Origin: Pseudomonas sp. DY-1
GTDB lineage: Bacteria > Pseudomonadota > Gammaproteobacteria > Pseudomonadales > Pseudomonadaceae
NCBI RefSeq assembly: GCF_003626975.1
Contig: NZ_CP032616.1
Location: forward strand, 2,666,001-2,730,000
DNA length: 64,000 nucleotides
Direction: 5' to 3'
Made by a program: the position numbers and the translations under genes. Positions 45,805-55,427 of this stretch are shown here, piece after piece. Each line of letters begins with the position of its first letter. The stretch's first letter is position 1. The notes under the pieces were generated by a model. It ran no database searches, was not told the origin of the DNA, and saw only the letters and a list, made by a program, of their open reading frames with translations.

Positions 45805-45984
45805 CCCTTCCCTGCTCCCTCCATTCCCCGACCAACGGCCCCACCGCTCGCCCTTTTAGGTTGCCGACTCTAGAGCGGTCGGCCGATCCTTCACGGCGCC
45901 CCATGCCTCCAACAAGAACAAGGCGAGTGCAGTTCATCCCACCACTGCCGGATCGAACCAGGGGGTGCGCCCCCGGGAGGAGTC

Positions 45985-46137
45985 ATGCGTATTCGTTGCT
46001 TCCTGCTCGGTTGCCAATGGACCGAAGGTTTTCGTACAGAAGTCGGCGCTGTTCCCATGATCTGCCAGCGTTGCCTGCGTTGCGGCACCCATCGCTATCT
46101 CAGCCCGCCCGAAGAGGAGGCTGAAACAGCGGGTTGA
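45985..46137 (+). CDS. Small Cys-rich (zinc-ribbon-like) protein, 50 residues
   Basis: Starts at 45985 with the strong site GGGAGGAG and reads MRIRCFLLGCQW... to ...EEEAETAG. Cysteines at 5 and 10, and C27-x2-C30-x2-C33 (MICQRCLRCGTHRYLS), resemble a zinc-binding knuckle. Function unknown; similar short proteins exist in Pseudomonas as far as I recall. A G5/C5 hairpin (45961-45974) immediately precedes the ribosome site and could modulate translation. Confidence 0.7.
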   Translation: MRIRCFLLGCQWTEGFRTEVGAVPMICQRCLRCGTHRYLSPPEEEAETAG

Positions 46138-46259
46138 AAGGCAAACGAATCCGACGGATAGCCATTTGACAGCACACCGCAACCCTCTAGTTTTAACCAG
46201 CGTTGCCGATGGCCTTTTCAGAAGCCATCAGCCAGACAACCTTGGCAAGGGAGTGCTCC

Positions 46260-47411
46260 ATGTCGCATCCGTCGTCCGCCAACCCAATCAAGGGCCTGGC
46301 CCTGCACTCCCTGATCTGGCTGGCCTGTGCCGGCATGGTCGCTGTTGACCTGCCGGTCTGGCTGGTCCTGGGCGGAGGCTGGCTGGCTAGCCTGCTGCTG
46401 ACCTGGTTGCAGCGAGAGTCGCGCCCACGTGCCACGCAGGCCACTACCCACCCCATCGTGGCACCCGACTGGCAGCAGGCCCAGAATGCCGTGGACGAAC
46501 ACCTTGGCACCTTGCAGGCACATGCTGGGCAGGTCGACGGGTTGCTGCAGGACGCCATCGCTCGCTTGGGCGACAGCTTCCAGGGCCTGGCCGCCCGCAT
46601 CGACCAGCAGCGTGCCCATTCCCACTCTCTGATCGAGCGCTACGGCAACCAGCAGGGCACCGATGACGGCATGAATTTCCAGGAGTTCATCTCCACCACC
46701 CGTAACACCCTGGGCCTGTTCGTCGAGGCCACACTGGAAACCAGCCAGACCTCCCAGGAACTGGTCAAGCGCATGGACCGGGTGACACAGAAAATCGCCG
46801 ATATCCTTAAATCCACCCACGATATGGACGCCATCGCCAAACAAACCAACCTGCTGGCGCTGAACGCCGCCATCGAGGCCGCCCGCGCCGGTGAAAGCGG
46901 TCGCGGCTTCGCCGTGGTCGCCGACGAAGTACGCGCCCTCTCCACCCGCTCCACCGGATTCTCGGAGCAGATTCGCAAGCATGTGGACGTGGTCTACCGC
47001 GAAATCCAGGACGCCGAGTCGGCCATCTCCCAGTTGGCAGACAAGGACATGGGAATTGCCCTGGAATCCAAACAGCAGTTGCACCACATGCTGGAAGACC
47101 TGGAAGGCATGAACCGGCACACGCTGAAAGTGATCCAGGAACTGGATCGCATTTCTCTGGAGGTGGGCTCAGGCGTCGACCAGGCCATTACCGCCTTGCA
47201 GTTCCAGGACATGAGCAGCCAGCTGATCGGCCAGATGCGCAAGCATTTCGCCAAACTTGGCGGATTCGCCGCAGCGCTTGGCGGGCTGCGCACAGTGACG
47301 CCGGAGCAGTGGGCCGAATGCGTCGACCAGGAAACCCTCGAGCTGCGCAAACCTGTCGCCAATCCCGTCGCCCAGAGCAGCGTATGTGCCGGCGAGGTGG
47401 AGCTTTTCTGA
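46260..47411 (+). CDS. Short methyl-accepting-type chemoreceptor without periplasmic sensor domain
   Basis: A 383-residue protein; start 46260 with AAGGGAG upstream. Two hydrophobic helices at about 11-28 and 32-49 are joined by a short turn, so there is no room for a periplasmic ligand domain. The cytoplasmic part has the conserved receptor tip [20 protein letters not shown] and [17 protein letters not shown], and a second helical region with [17 protein letters not shown]. It opens the chemosensory cluster and probably signals to CheA, possibly sensing the membrane or a partner protein. The corresponding P. aeruginosa cluster also begins with an MCP-type gene. Confidence 0.85.
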   Translation: MSHPSSANPIKGLALHSLIWLACAGMVAVDLPVWLVLGGGWLASLLLTWLQRESRPRATQATTHPIVAPDWQQAQNAVDEHLGTLQAHAGQVDGLLQDAIARLGDSFQGLAARIDQQRAHSHSLIERYGNQQGTDDGMNFQEFISTTRNTLGLFVEATLETSQTSQELVKRMDRVTQKIADILKSTHDMDAIAKQTNLLALNAAIEAARAGESGRGFAVVADEVRALSTRSTGFSEQIRKHVDVVYREIQDAESAISQLADKDMGIALESKQQLHHMLEDLEGMNRHTLKVIQELDRISLEVGSGVDQAITALQFQDMSSQLIGQMRKHFAKLGGFAAALGGLRTVTPEQWAECVDQETLELRKPVANPVAQSSVCAGEVELF

Positions 47412-47537
47412 ACCGATGGGCGTCATGCATTCGCCACCTATCCGTGCGACGAATGGATGACGTCAATAGCTGGACGCTCACAAGGCGCCCATCTACACAT
47501 AAGCATGGCCAGTGGCCATGCAGCGAGGCGGGATTCT

Positions 47538-47563
47538 GTAGGGACGAATGAAATCGCCCCTAC
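47538..47563. repeat. GTAGGGACGA hairpin upstream of cheY
   Basis: Arms GTAGGGACGA (47538-47547) and TCGCCCCTAC (47554-47563) pair at 9 of 10 positions; 50 bases before the cheY start, in the 202-bp gap after the receptor gene. Confidence 0.7.
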
Positions 47564-47613
47564 AAGGAAGAAGAGGCATCACCCCAGAAAAAGCGGCAAG
47601 GAGAGCGGCACTG

Positions 47614-47979
47614 ATGAGCAAGCAGATCCTGATCGTTGACGACTCAGCATCCATAAGGCAGATGCTGAGCTTCACTCTCAAAGCCGCCGGATACCTCGTG
47701 GACGAGGCGGTAGATGGCAAGGATGGCCTCGGCAAGGCGCAGAGCAAGGCATACAACCTGGTCTTCACCGACCAGAACATGCCCAACATGGATGGCCTCA
47801 GCCTGATTCGCAGTCTGCGCGGTCTGCCCGGCTACCGCGCCACCCCCATCCTCATGCTGACCACCGAATCCAGTGACAGCATGAAGCAGCAAGGCAAGTC
47901 CGCCGGCGCCACTGGCTGGCTGGTCAAGCCCTTCGATCCGCCAAAACTGCTGGAAGTCACCCGCAAGGTCCTCCCCTGA
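47614..47979 (+). CDS. cheY: CheY-type single-domain response regulator
   Basis: A 121-residue receiver domain. Acidic pocket Asp9/Asp10 (LIVDDSASI), phospho-acceptor Asp53 (FTDQNMPNMDG), conserved Thr in MLTTESS and Lys in VKPFDPP. Start 47614 has AAGGAG 10 bases upstream. As the partner of the adjacent CheA it corresponds to CheY2 of the P. aeruginosa second chemosensory cluster; whether it binds the flagellar motor is not evident. Confidence 0.95.
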   Translation: MSKQILIVDDSASIRQMLSFTLKAAGYLVDEAVDGKDGLGKAQSKAYNLVFTDQNMPNMDGLSLIRSLRGLPGYRATPILMLTTESSDSMKQQGKSAGATGWLVKPFDPPKLLEVTRKVLP

Positions 47980-48000
47980 CCCCAGCACAAGGCGCCTCCC

Positions 48001-49827
48001 ATGAGTGAAGGGATGAATCAGTTCCTCCAGGTCTTCTTCGAGGAAACAGAAGAACACCTGGCAAGCCTCGAACTACTGCTGCTCGGTCTCGACCTGCAGC
48101 AGCCTGACGCGGAAGAACTCAACGGCATCTTCCGCGCCGCGCATTCCATCAAGGGCTCCGCCGGCATGTTCGGCTTCGATGACCTGACCGCCGTGACCCA
48201 CGAGCTGGAAACTCTGCTCGACCGAATCCGCAGCGGCCAGATGGCTCTGCGTGCGGAAATGGTCGACCTGTTCCTGCAAGCCCGCGACGTGCTGATGCGT
48301 CTGCTGGATGCCCACCGCCAGAAGTGCCCCGACCCGAGCGTGCCGGTTGAAGAAACGGTGACCCGCCTGCGCGGGCTGCTGGACACCACGCCGACGCCTG
48401 TCGAAGAGGCGGATTTCGGTTTCTTCGATGACGCACCCGGCCTGCCCGAATCAGCGGCCGCCGACGACTTCGGCTTCTTCGACGATGCGCCTGGCGTGCC
48501 TACCCAGGACGCATCCGGCGCCTTCGGCTTTTTCGATGAAGCCCCTGGCGCACCCGCCGCGGCCATCGCCTCCCCGCCTAAGCCGACTCCTGCAGCTGCA
48601 GCGCCCGCCAGCAAACCTGCAACGAGCGAAAACGAGTCCAGCTCGATCCGTGTCAGCGTCGAGAAAATCGATAGCCTGATCAACCTGGTGGGCGAACTCG
48701 TCATCACGCAGGCCATGCTCGGCCAGCTCGGCGGTGCGCTCGACCCGAGTCAGCACGAGCGTATCCACCAGGCCTTGGCGCAGCTCGAGCACAACACCCG
48801 CGACCTGCAGGAATCGGTGATGTCGATCCGCATGTTGCCCATCAGCTTCATCTTCAGCCGCTTCCCGCGCCTGGTGCGCGACACCTCATCGCGCCTCGGC
48901 AAACAAGTGGAACTGGTGCTGCAGGGCGAACACACCGAGCTGGACAAAGGGGTCATCGAGCGCCTCAGCGACCCGCTCACCCACATCGTGCGTAACAGCA
49001 TCGACCATGGCATCGAGCAACCCGAGGCACGTCTGGCCGCCGGTAAACCGGCCAGCGGCACCGTGCGCCTGGGCGCCTTCCACCAGGGCGGTAGCATCGT
49101 TGTCGAGATCAGCGATGACGGCCGTGGCCTGAACCGCGAGCGCATTCTCGCCAAAGCCCGCGAGAAGGGCCTGGCGGTGCACGACGGCATGAGTGACACC
49201 GAGGTCTGGCAACTGGTCTTCATGCCCGGTTTCTCCACTGCCGAAGTAGTCACCGACCTCTCGGGACGCGGCGTCGGCATGGACGTGGTCAAGCGCAACA
49301 TCCAGGCCATGGGCGGGCGCATCGACATCGACTCGGCCGCGGGCCTGGGCACCCGCATCAACATCCGCCTGCCGCTGACGCTAGCCATCCTCGACGGCCT
49401 GATCGTCGCCGTGGCGCGCACCCATTACGTGATACCACTGACCTACATCGTCGAATCGCTGCAGCCCAAGGCAGAGGACATCCGTGGCCTGGGGGGCGAG
49501 GAAGGCGCGGTGATCCGCGTGCGCGGCGAGTACCTGCCGCTGCTCTCGCTGCACGACCTGTTGGGCGAATCCACCCCGCCGCTGCCGGCCGAGCAGTCCA
49601 TCGTGGTCATCCTCGAAGCCGACGGGCGCCACTTCGCCCTGCTGGTGGATGACCTGGTGGGCCAGCAGCAGGTGGTGATCAAGAGCCTGGAACAGAACTT
49701 CCGCCGGATCGAAGGCATCGCCGGCGCCACCATCATGGGCGACGGCAGCGTCGCCCTGATCCTGGATGTCGACGCCCTGCCGGGCCTGGCCCAACAACAA
49801 GGAGCGGTACTGCATGAACTCACCTAG
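48001..49827 (+). CDS. cheA: CheA-type chemotaxis histidine kinase
   Basis: A 608-residue kinase. P1 HPt domain with phospho-His48 ([15 protein letters not shown]), then a linker with three copies of FGFFD[DE]APG at 139-147, 157-165 and 175-183, then P3 dimerisation ([20 protein letters not shown]), P4 ATPase ([27 protein letters not shown]-like [32 protein letters not shown]) and the CheW-like P5. A classical folded P2 domain for CheY/CheB docking is not apparent; the repeats occupy its place. Works with the CheW and receptors encoded in the same operon. Confidence 0.95.
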   Translation: MSEGMNQFLQVFFEETEEHLASLELLLLGLDLQQPDAEELNGIFRAAHSIKGSAGMFGFDDLTAVTHELETLLDRIRSGQMALRAEMVDLFLQARDVLMRLLDAHRQKCPDPSVPVEETVTRLRGLLDTTPTPVEEADFGFFDDAPGLPESAAADDFGFFDDAPGVPTQDASGAFGFFDEAPGAPAAAIASPPKPTPAAAAPASKPATSENESSSIRVSVEKIDSLINLVGELVITQAMLGQLGGALDPSQHERIHQALAQLEHNTRDLQESVMSIRMLPISFIFSRFPRLVRDTSSRLGKQVELVLQGEHTELDKGVIERLSDPLTHIVRNSIDHGIEQPEARLAAGKPASGTVRLGAFHQGGSIVVEISDDGRGLNRERILAKAREKGLAVHDGMSDTEVWQLVFMPGFSTAEVVTDLSGRGVGMDVVKRNIQAMGGRIDIDSAAGLGTRINIRLPLTLAILDGLIVAVARTHYVIPLTYIVESLQPKAEDIRGLGGEEGAVIRVRGEYLPLLSLHDLLGESTPPLPAEQSIVVILEADGRHFALLVDDLVGQQQVVIKSLEQNFRRIEGIAGATIMGDGSVALILDVDALPGLAQQQGAVLHELT

Positions 49828-50299
49828 TGCGGAACAGGCCGGACAGCCGGCCCAGGAGTACCTGACCTTCACCCTCGGTCGCGAGGAGTACGCCATCGAC
49901 ATACTCCGGGTGCAGGAAATTCGCGGCTATGACCAGGTGACCGCCATCGCCAACAGCCCGGCCTTCATCAAGGGCGTGATCAACCTGCGCGGCGCCATCG
50001 TTCCCATCGTCGACCTGCGCATCAAGTTCAACCTCGCCGACGTCACCTACGACCCGTTCACCGTGGTGATCATCCTCAACATCGGCCGACGCATCGTCGG
50101 TGTGGTGGTGGATTCGGTGTCCGACGTGATCGCCCTGTCGGGTGACGAGATAAAGCCGCCGCCGGAGTTCGGCGCCAGTTTCGATACGGAGTACCTGCTG
50201 GGCCTTGCCACCGCGGCCGAGCGGATGTTGATCCTGGTGGATATCGAGAAGCTGATGACCAGCCGCGAAATGGCCCTGGTCGAAGCAGCCGCAGCCTGA
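49814..50299 (+). CDS. cheW: CheW coupling protein
   Basis: A 161-residue adaptor linking receptors to CheA. The CheW fold is clear: [38 protein letters not shown] and [13 protein letters not shown]. Start 49814 has AAGGAG and overlaps the last 14 bases of cheA, implying translational coupling. Standard length. Confidence 0.96.
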   Translation: MNSPSAEQAGQPAQEYLTFTLGREEYAIDILRVQEIRGYDQVTAIANSPAFIKGVINLRGAIVPIVDLRIKFNLADVTYDPFTVVIILNIGRRIVGVVVDSVSDVIALSGDEIKPPPEFGASFDTEYLLGLATAAERMLILVDIEKLMTSREMALVEAAAA

Positions 50300-50317
50300 C
50301 ACGCAAGGGGATAATCC

Positions 50318-52321
50318 ATGGGACTGTTCAACGGAAAAGCACAAGCACAGCTTCGCGCGCAGCACCTGGCCAGCCTGATCCAGGGCCTGGCCGAGGGTAA
50401 TCTCGACCAATCCATCGGCGCCGGTGACGACCCGATCTGGACATCGGTCTACGACAGCCTCGCCCGTTTGCAGAAGGGCCTGCGCCAACAGCACGTAGAA
50501 AGTGCCAGCACCGAGGCACTGAGCCAGGCACTGGTGGAGATGACCCGCCAGCACACTGACGGCTGGATCGACCAGGTCATACCGGAAGACCGCTTCACTG
50601 GTACCCACGCGCGCATCGCGAAGGGCGTCAACGAACTGGTGGCCGCCCATATCGCGGTGAAGATGCAGGTCGTGGGAGTGGTCACCGCCTATGGCCGTGG
50701 CGACTTCAGCAAGGACATGGAGCGCCTGCCGGGCAAGAAGGCGCAGATCACCGACGCCATCGACGGTGTGCGCGACCGTCTCAAGGCTGCGGCCCAGGCC
50801 GCCGCTGAGAACACCCGGATCAAGAGTGCGCTGGACAACTGCAGTACCAACGTGATGATCGCCGACGGCGAACGCAACATCATCTACATGAACAAGACCG
50901 TCACCAGCATGCTGCAGAACGCCGAGGCCGACCTGCGCAAGGCACTGCCGTCGTTCTCCGTGAACAAGCTGCTGGGCGGTTCGATCGACCAGTTCCACAA
51001 GAACCCCGAGCACCAGAAGCGCCTGCTCGCCACCTTCACCAGCACCTTCCGCACCCAGATCGACGTGGGCGGACGGACCTTCGGCCTGGTGGCCAACCCG
51101 GTCATCAGCGATGCCGGTGAACGCCTCGGCTCGGTAGTCGAATGGGCCGACCGGACCCTGGAGGTGCAGGTCGAACGTGAGGTCGCGGCGCTGGTCGGCG
51201 CAGCCGCAGCGGGTGACTTCTCCAAGCGCATCGATGAAAGCGGCAAGAGCGGCTTCATCCTCAACCTGGCTACCGGCCTGAACAGCCTGGTGGAAACCGC
51301 CGACAAGGGCCTCAAGGACGTCTCGCGGATGCTCGGCGCACTCGCCCAGGGCGACCTGTCGCAAAGCATCAGTGCCGACTACCAGGGCACCTTCGGCGAA
51401 CTCAAGGACTACTCCAACGAAACCGCGCAGAGCCTGTCGCGCATGCTCGGACAGATCCGCGAGTCCGCCGACACCATCAACACCGCCGCCAGTGAAATCG
51501 CCAGTGGCAACGCCGAACTCTCCACCCGCACCGAACAGCAGGCCTCCAGCCTGGAGGAAACCGCCTCCAGCATGGAAGAACTGACCAGTACGGTGAAACT
51601 CAACGCCGAGAACGCGCGCCAGGCCAACTCCCTGGCGGTGAATGCCTCGGAAGTGGCCACGGAAGGCGGCAACGTGGTGCAGAAGGTGGTCAGCACCATG
51701 ACCGCCATCAACGACTCGGCACGGAAGATTTCCGACATCATCGGAGTCATCGATGGCATCGCCTTCCAGACCAACATTCTCGCCCTCAACGCCGCGGTGG
51801 AAGCGGCGCGTGCCGGTGAGCAGGGTCGCGGCTTCGCCGTGGTGGCCGCCGAGGTTCGCACGCTGGCACAGCGCTCGGCGGCGGCGGCCAAGGAAATCAA
51901 GACACTGATCTCCGATTCGGTGAGCAAGGTGGAGAACGGCAACACCCTGGTGGCCCAGGCCGGCCAGACCATGAGCGACATCGTGATCGCCATCAAGCGG
52001 GTCACCGACATCATGGCCGAGATCGCCGCCGCCTCCACCGAACAGAGCCGGGGCATCGAGGAAGTGAACGGAGCGGTCAACCAGATGGACGAGATGACCC
52101 AGCAGAACGCCGCGCTGGTGGAACAGGCCGCCGCAGCCGCCGAGGCCCTCCAGGAGCAGGCCGGGCTGATGGCGCAGTCGGTTGCGGTATTCAAGCTGGA
52201 CCCGGCCCACGCTGGCCAGCCCGCAGCTGCCCGCAGCAACGCACGCCAACCCCAGGCCGCACGCCCGACACGTGCAGGGCGAAGCGCGCGCAGTAAAGAA
52301 GAGGAATGGGAAGAGTTCTAG
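50318..52321 (+). CDS. Soluble PAS-HAMP chemoreceptor (Aer2/McpB-like) with CheR-tethering tail
   Basis: A 667-residue receptor with no membrane helix. N-terminal HAMP-like region (about 1-155), a PAS domain (about 165-285) containing FHKNPEHQ and, near its end, VVEWADRT, which resemble the haem-side His and the oxygen-sensing Trp of P. aeruginosa Aer2, then HAMP repeats (about 285-390) and the signalling hairpin ([19 protein letters not shown]). The C-terminus ends EEWEEF, a xWxxF pentapeptide that tethers CheR. Gene order and tail match Aer2/McpB, so oxygen or redox sensing is plausible but not shown. Confidence 0.88.
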   Translation: MGLFNGKAQAQLRAQHLASLIQGLAEGNLDQSIGAGDDPIWTSVYDSLARLQKGLRQQHVESASTEALSQALVEMTRQHTDGWIDQVIPEDRFTGTHARIAKGVNELVAAHIAVKMQVVGVVTAYGRGDFSKDMERLPGKKAQITDAIDGVRDRLKAAAQAAAENTRIKSALDNCSTNVMIADGERNIIYMNKTVTSMLQNAEADLRKALPSFSVNKLLGGSIDQFHKNPEHQKRLLATFTSTFRTQIDVGGRTFGLVANPVISDAGERLGSVVEWADRTLEVQVEREVAALVGAAAAGDFSKRIDESGKSGFILNLATGLNSLVETADKGLKDVSRMLGALAQGDLSQSISADYQGTFGELKDYSNETAQSLSRMLGQIRESADTINTAASEIASGNAELSTRTEQQASSLEETASSMEELTSTVKLNAENARQANSLAVNASEVATEGGNVVQKVVSTMTAINDSARKISDIIGVIDGIAFQTNILALNAAVEAARAGEQGRGFAVVAAEVRTLAQRSAAAAKEIKTLISDSVSKVENGNTLVAQAGQTMSDIVIAIKRVTDIMAEIAAASTEQSRGIEEVNGAVNQMDEMTQQNAALVEQAAAAAEALQEQAGLMAQSVAVFKLDPAHAGQPAAARSNARQPQAARPTRAGRSARSKEEEWEEF

Positions 52322-52328
52322 CCCCGTA

Positions 52329-52354
52329 ACCCCCGGCGCCCTGGCGCCGGGGGT
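52329..52354 (+). other. Strong GC hairpin between the receptor and cheR genes
   Basis: A 12-bp perfect stem ACCCCCGGCGCC / GGCGCCGGGGGT with a 2-base centre, 15 bases before the cheR start and with no T-run. Probably an intra-operon RNA structure that sets the receptor-to-CheR ratio rather than a full terminator. Confidence 0.6.
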
Positions 52355-52369
52355 CATTGAGGTAACGCA

Positions 52370-53215
52370 ATGAATGCGCACGTCCTGGGCGAACACGAGT
52401 TCGGCTACAACGACCGCGATTTCGAGCAGGTGCGCGAGCGGCTCTATCGTCGTGCCGGCATCAGCTTGGCCACCAGCAAGCAGCAGATGGTCTACAGCCG
52501 ACTGGCACGGCGCCTACGCCAACTCGAACTGCGCACCTTCTCCAGCTACCTGGCCTACCTCGACCATCATCCCGAGGAATGGCAGCCCTTTATCAATGCG
52601 CTGACCACCAACATCACCGCCTTCTTCCGTGAACGGCACCACTTCGACCAACTCGCTGCATTGGCCAAGGATCCCTCGCGCCGGAGCCGGCCGCTGCGCT
52701 TCTGGTCGGCCGCCTCCAGCACCGGGGAAGAGCCCTACTCCATGGCCATCGCCCTGCACCAGGCCCTGGGTGAGCGAGCGCAGGGCGTGCAGATCATCGC
52801 GTCGGACATCGACACCGGCGTACTGGAAACCGCACGGCGCGGCGTCTACCCGGTGGAGCGTCTCGAGCAACTGGACCCTGCCGTGAAGAAGCGTTACTTC
52901 CAGCGCGGCACTGGAGCCAATGCCGGTCTCGCGCGGGTAGTGCCCGAGCTGCGGCAGATGGTGGAATTCCGCCGCATCAACCTGCTGGATGCCGACTGGC
53001 ATCTCAGCGGCGGACTGGACGCCATCTTCTGCCGCAACGTCATGATCTATTTCGACAAGCCCACCCAGGTACGGCTGCTGGAGCGAATGGTGCGACTGCT
53101 GCGGCCAGACGGCCTGTTCTTCGCCGGACATTCGGAAAGCTTCGTGCAGGCCAACCATGTGGTGAAACTGGTCAGCCGCACCGTCTACCAGCCTGTACCG
53201 GGAGCCTCATCATGA
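52370..53215 (+). CDS. cheR: CheR-type chemoreceptor methyltransferase
   Basis: A 281-residue SAM-dependent glutamate methyltransferase. N-terminal helical domain (about 15-80), SAM motif RFWSAASSTGEEPYSMAI, IIASDIDTGVLETAR and DAIFCRNVMIYFDKPTQ. The beta-subdomain that binds the receptor pentapeptide is present, consistent with the EWEEF tail of the preceding receptor. Its stop overlaps the cheD start. Confidence 0.95.
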   Translation: MNAHVLGEHEFGYNDRDFEQVRERLYRRAGISLATSKQQMVYSRLARRLRQLELRTFSSYLAYLDHHPEEWQPFINALTTNITAFFRERHHFDQLAALAKDPSRRSRPLRFWSAASSTGEEPYSMAIALHQALGERAQGVQIIASDIDTGVLETARRGVYPVERLEQLDPAVKKRYFQRGTGANAGLARVVPELRQMVEFRRINLLDADWHLSGGLDAIFCRNVMIYFDKPTQVRLLERMVRLLRPDGLFFAGHSESFVQANHVVKLVSRTVYQPVPGASS

Positions 53216-53823
53216 AAGGGGAAACTGCAGGCGCCATTGCCGCAACCCGCTACTACGATCCCGATTTCCAGCTGCCGGCGGTCAAGGTGCTGCCTGGCGA
53301 GTTCTACGCCACCACCGAGGACCAGGTGCTGGTCTCAGTGCTTGGCAGTTGCGTCGCAGTGTGCCTCTTCGACCTGCAGCGCGGCGTCGGCGGCATGAAC
53401 CAGTTCCTCCTGCCAGAACCCGGCCCTGGCAGCGGCCTGGCCAGCGCTGCCACCCACCACGGGGTGCGCATCATGGAGCAACTCAGCGAAGAGATGCTGC
53501 GCCAGGGCGCACGGCGGCATCAGTTGGCGGCCAAGGTATTTGGCGCCGGCAACCTGCCCAATGACTTGCTGCGCTTCGACGCCACACTGCGCACCGTGGA
53601 GTTCGTCCACAGCTACCTGGACACCGAAGGCATTCCCCTGCTGGCCGAGGACGTGATGGGAGCCGAAGCGCGCAAGGTCTACATCTTCCCCTCTAGCGGC
53701 AAGGTGCTGGTGAAGAAGCTCAAGAGCCTGCACAACGACACCATCCTGCAACGCGAACTGGAATACATCCTCTACCTCAAGCGCGGGGAGGCGCTGGGGC
53801 CATACGACTTGTTCAAGGAGTGA
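53212..53823 (+). CDS. cheD: CheD, receptor-glutamine deamidase family, with altered active site
   Basis: A 203-residue CheD. It keeps the nucleophile Cys47 in [13 protein letters not shown]. At the position of the catalytic His (17 residues on, GGMNHF in most members) it has Gln64 (GGMNQFLLP), and the Thr of the T-x-G-x-G-S-C type triad is replaced by Val41. The remainder ([22 protein letters not shown]) is normal. It may have lost deamidase activity and act as a binding partner. Overlaps cheR by 4 bases and precedes cheB. Confidence 0.9.
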   Translation: MKGETAGAIAATRYYDPDFQLPAVKVLPGEFYATTEDQVLVSVLGSCVAVCLFDLQRGVGGMNQFLLPEPGPGSGLASAATHHGVRIMEQLSEEMLRQGARRHQLAAKVFGAGNLPNDLLRFDATLRTVEFVHSYLDTEGIPLLAEDVMGAEARKVYIFPSSGKVLVKKLKSLHNDTILQRELEYILYLKRGEALGPYDLFKE

Positions 53824-53827
53824 GCAC

Positions 53828-54874
53828 GTGCCCATAAAGGTGCTGGTAGTGGACGATTCGGCGCTCATCCGCAGCCTGCTCAGTGAGATCGTCCGCGCCG
53901 ACAACGAACTGCAACTGGTGGGCGTGGCGCCCGACGCCTATGTCGCCCGCGATCTGATCAAACAGCACTCGCCCGACGTCATCACCCTGGACGTGGAAAT
54001 GCCGCGCATGGACGGTCTGACCTTCCTCGACAAACTGATGAAGGGCCGCCCCACCCCGGTGGTGATGATCTCCTCGCTGACCGAGCGCGGCTCCGAGGCG
54101 ACCCTGCGCGCCCTGGAGCTGGGCGCCATCGATTTTGTCGCCAAGCCCAAGCTGGGCATCGCCGAAGGCATGCAAGCCTACGCCGAAGAAATCCGCGCCA
54201 AGCTCAAGGTGGCCGCACGCGCGAGAATGATCCGCCGTATCGCTGTGGAGCGCCCGGTCGAACGCGGCCTGCCCATCGTCGGCACTGAAAAGCTGATCGC
54301 CATCGGCGCCTCCACCGGCGGCACCGAAGCCATCAAGGAAGTGCTGCTGGGCCTGCCAGCGGACAGCCCAGGCGTGGTCATCACCCAGCACATGCCCGCG
54401 GGCTTTACCCGCTCCTTCGCCGCGCGTCTGGACAAGCTCTGCCGCATCAGCGTCAGCGAGGCCCGCGATGGCGACCGCATCCTCCCCGGCACCGCCCTTA
54501 TCGCACCCGGAGGCCTGCACATGGAGGTGGCGCGCTCCGGCGCCAACTACGTCGCGCGCCTGTCCGAAGCGCCACCGGTCAACGGCCACCGCCCAGCCGT
54601 GGACGTGATGTTCAACAGTGCCGCCCGCTGCGCCGGGCGCAACCTCATCGCCGCCCTGCTCACCGGCATGGGCAAGGATGGCGCCCGTGGCCTGCTGGAA
54701 ATCCGCGAGGCCGGCGGCTACACCGTCGCCCAGGACGAAGCCAGCTGCGTGGTCTACGGAATGCCTCGGGAAGCGGCGGAGATTGGTGCTGCGGAAGAGG
54801 TGCTGGCACTGGAAGAGATCGGGCCGGCGCTGCTGGCGCAAGCGCGGCGCCGGGGCAGTGGGAACAGGGTGTGA
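53828..54874 (+). CDS. cheB: CheB-type receptor methylesterase (GTG start)
   Basis: A 348-residue two-domain enzyme: receiver ([17 protein letters not shown], phospho-Asp in [13 protein letters not shown]) and C-terminal methylesterase with catalytic Ser in [14 protein letters not shown], His in [13 protein letters not shown] and Asp in [13 protein letters not shown]. The start is GTG at 53828 with AAGGAG upstream, 4 bases after the cheD stop. Closes the chemosensory operon. Confidence 0.95.
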   Translation: MPIKVLVVDDSALIRSLLSEIVRADNELQLVGVAPDAYVARDLIKQHSPDVITLDVEMPRMDGLTFLDKLMKGRPTPVVMISSLTERGSEATLRALELGAIDFVAKPKLGIAEGMQAYAEEIRAKLKVAARARMIRRIAVERPVERGLPIVGTEKLIAIGASTGGTEAIKEVLLGLPADSPGVVITQHMPAGFTRSFAARLDKLCRISVSEARDGDRILPGTALIAPGGLHMEVARSGANYVARLSEAPPVNGHRPAVDVMFNSAARCAGRNLIAALLTGMGKDGARGLLEIREAGGYTVAQDEASCVVYGMPREAAEIGAAEEVLALEEIGPALLAQARRRGSGNRV

Positions 54875-54930
54875 GGGCCGAGGGTGGTCTGATGGCCACC
54901 GTTGATGACGCCAAGCTTGCACGGAAAGCT

Positions 54931-54965
54931 CCCTCTCCCTCTGGGAGAGAATTGGGGTGAGGGAA
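54931..54965. repeat. CCCTCTCCC-GGGAGAG dispersed repeat
   Basis: CCCTCTCCCTCTGGGAGAGA is followed by ATTGGGGTGAGGG, a repeat type common in Pseudomonas and relatives. It includes a TCTCCC/GGGAGA hairpin. It lies between the che operon and the convergent TRAP locus. Confidence 0.7.
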
Positions 54966-55025
54966 GCCAGGTGTTGCCCGGTCGACACATCATGCACACC
55001 CTGTTGAGCTTCGCTCAGCACCCTT

Positions 55026-55427
55026 CTACAAGGGCGCTGTGTGCCTATCCTCGCAGGCCCAAAGCTCCACCATCGGCTGATCGGCATCCGGCGGCCCCAA
55101 CCACTCGGCCAGTTCGCGGCACCGACCGTTGTTGCAAAGCTGGTAATCCCCCGCCTCCGGCGTCCGCCCGAGGCGCAGGGGATTCAGAGGTGGCAACCGG
55201 CGCCGGAAATGCCAGGCGCCGTCCCGCAGTACGGCGCCGTCGGGAATGTCCATACCCGCCCCGCTGCCCCGCACCCGTGCCTCGCGCAGTTCCAGGCCCT
55301 GCGGGGTAATTCGGTAGTCCTCCTCCCAGCGCACTTTTTCCACCGTGTGCTGCCAGGCCAGGGTGAACTCGGTGACCGGTAGCGTCGCCCAGACGCTACC
55401 GGCCAACCCCAGGCACAGGCCGATCAT
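55026..55427 (-). CDS. DUF1850 small exported protein, partner of the TRAP/TAXI system
   Basis: A 133-residue protein with a signal-like N-terminus (MIGLCLGLAGSVWA) followed by a small beta-rich domain: EFTLAWQHTVEKVRWEEDYR, GAGMDIPDGAVLRDGAWHFR and a Cys pair (YQLCNNGRC). DUF1850 genes characteristically accompany TAXI-TRAP transporters. The start overlaps the stop of the TRAP permease gene (4 bases), so the two are coupled. Function unknown; probably helps assembly or substrate handling. Confidence 0.8.
   Translation of the reverse strand: MIGLCLGLAGSVWATLPVTEFTLAWQHTVEKVRWEEDYRITPQGLELREARVRGSGAGMDIPDGAVLRDGAWHFRRRLPPLNPLRLGRTPEAGDYQLCNNGRCRELAEWLGPPDADQPMVELWACEDRHTAPL

Noticed and set aside
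49820..52396. Long open frame on the minus strand opposite cheW and the receptor gene
   Set aside because: Mirror of a highly biased GC-rich coding strand; low-complexity Gly/His/Asp composition, no domain and fully covered by strong plus-strand genes.
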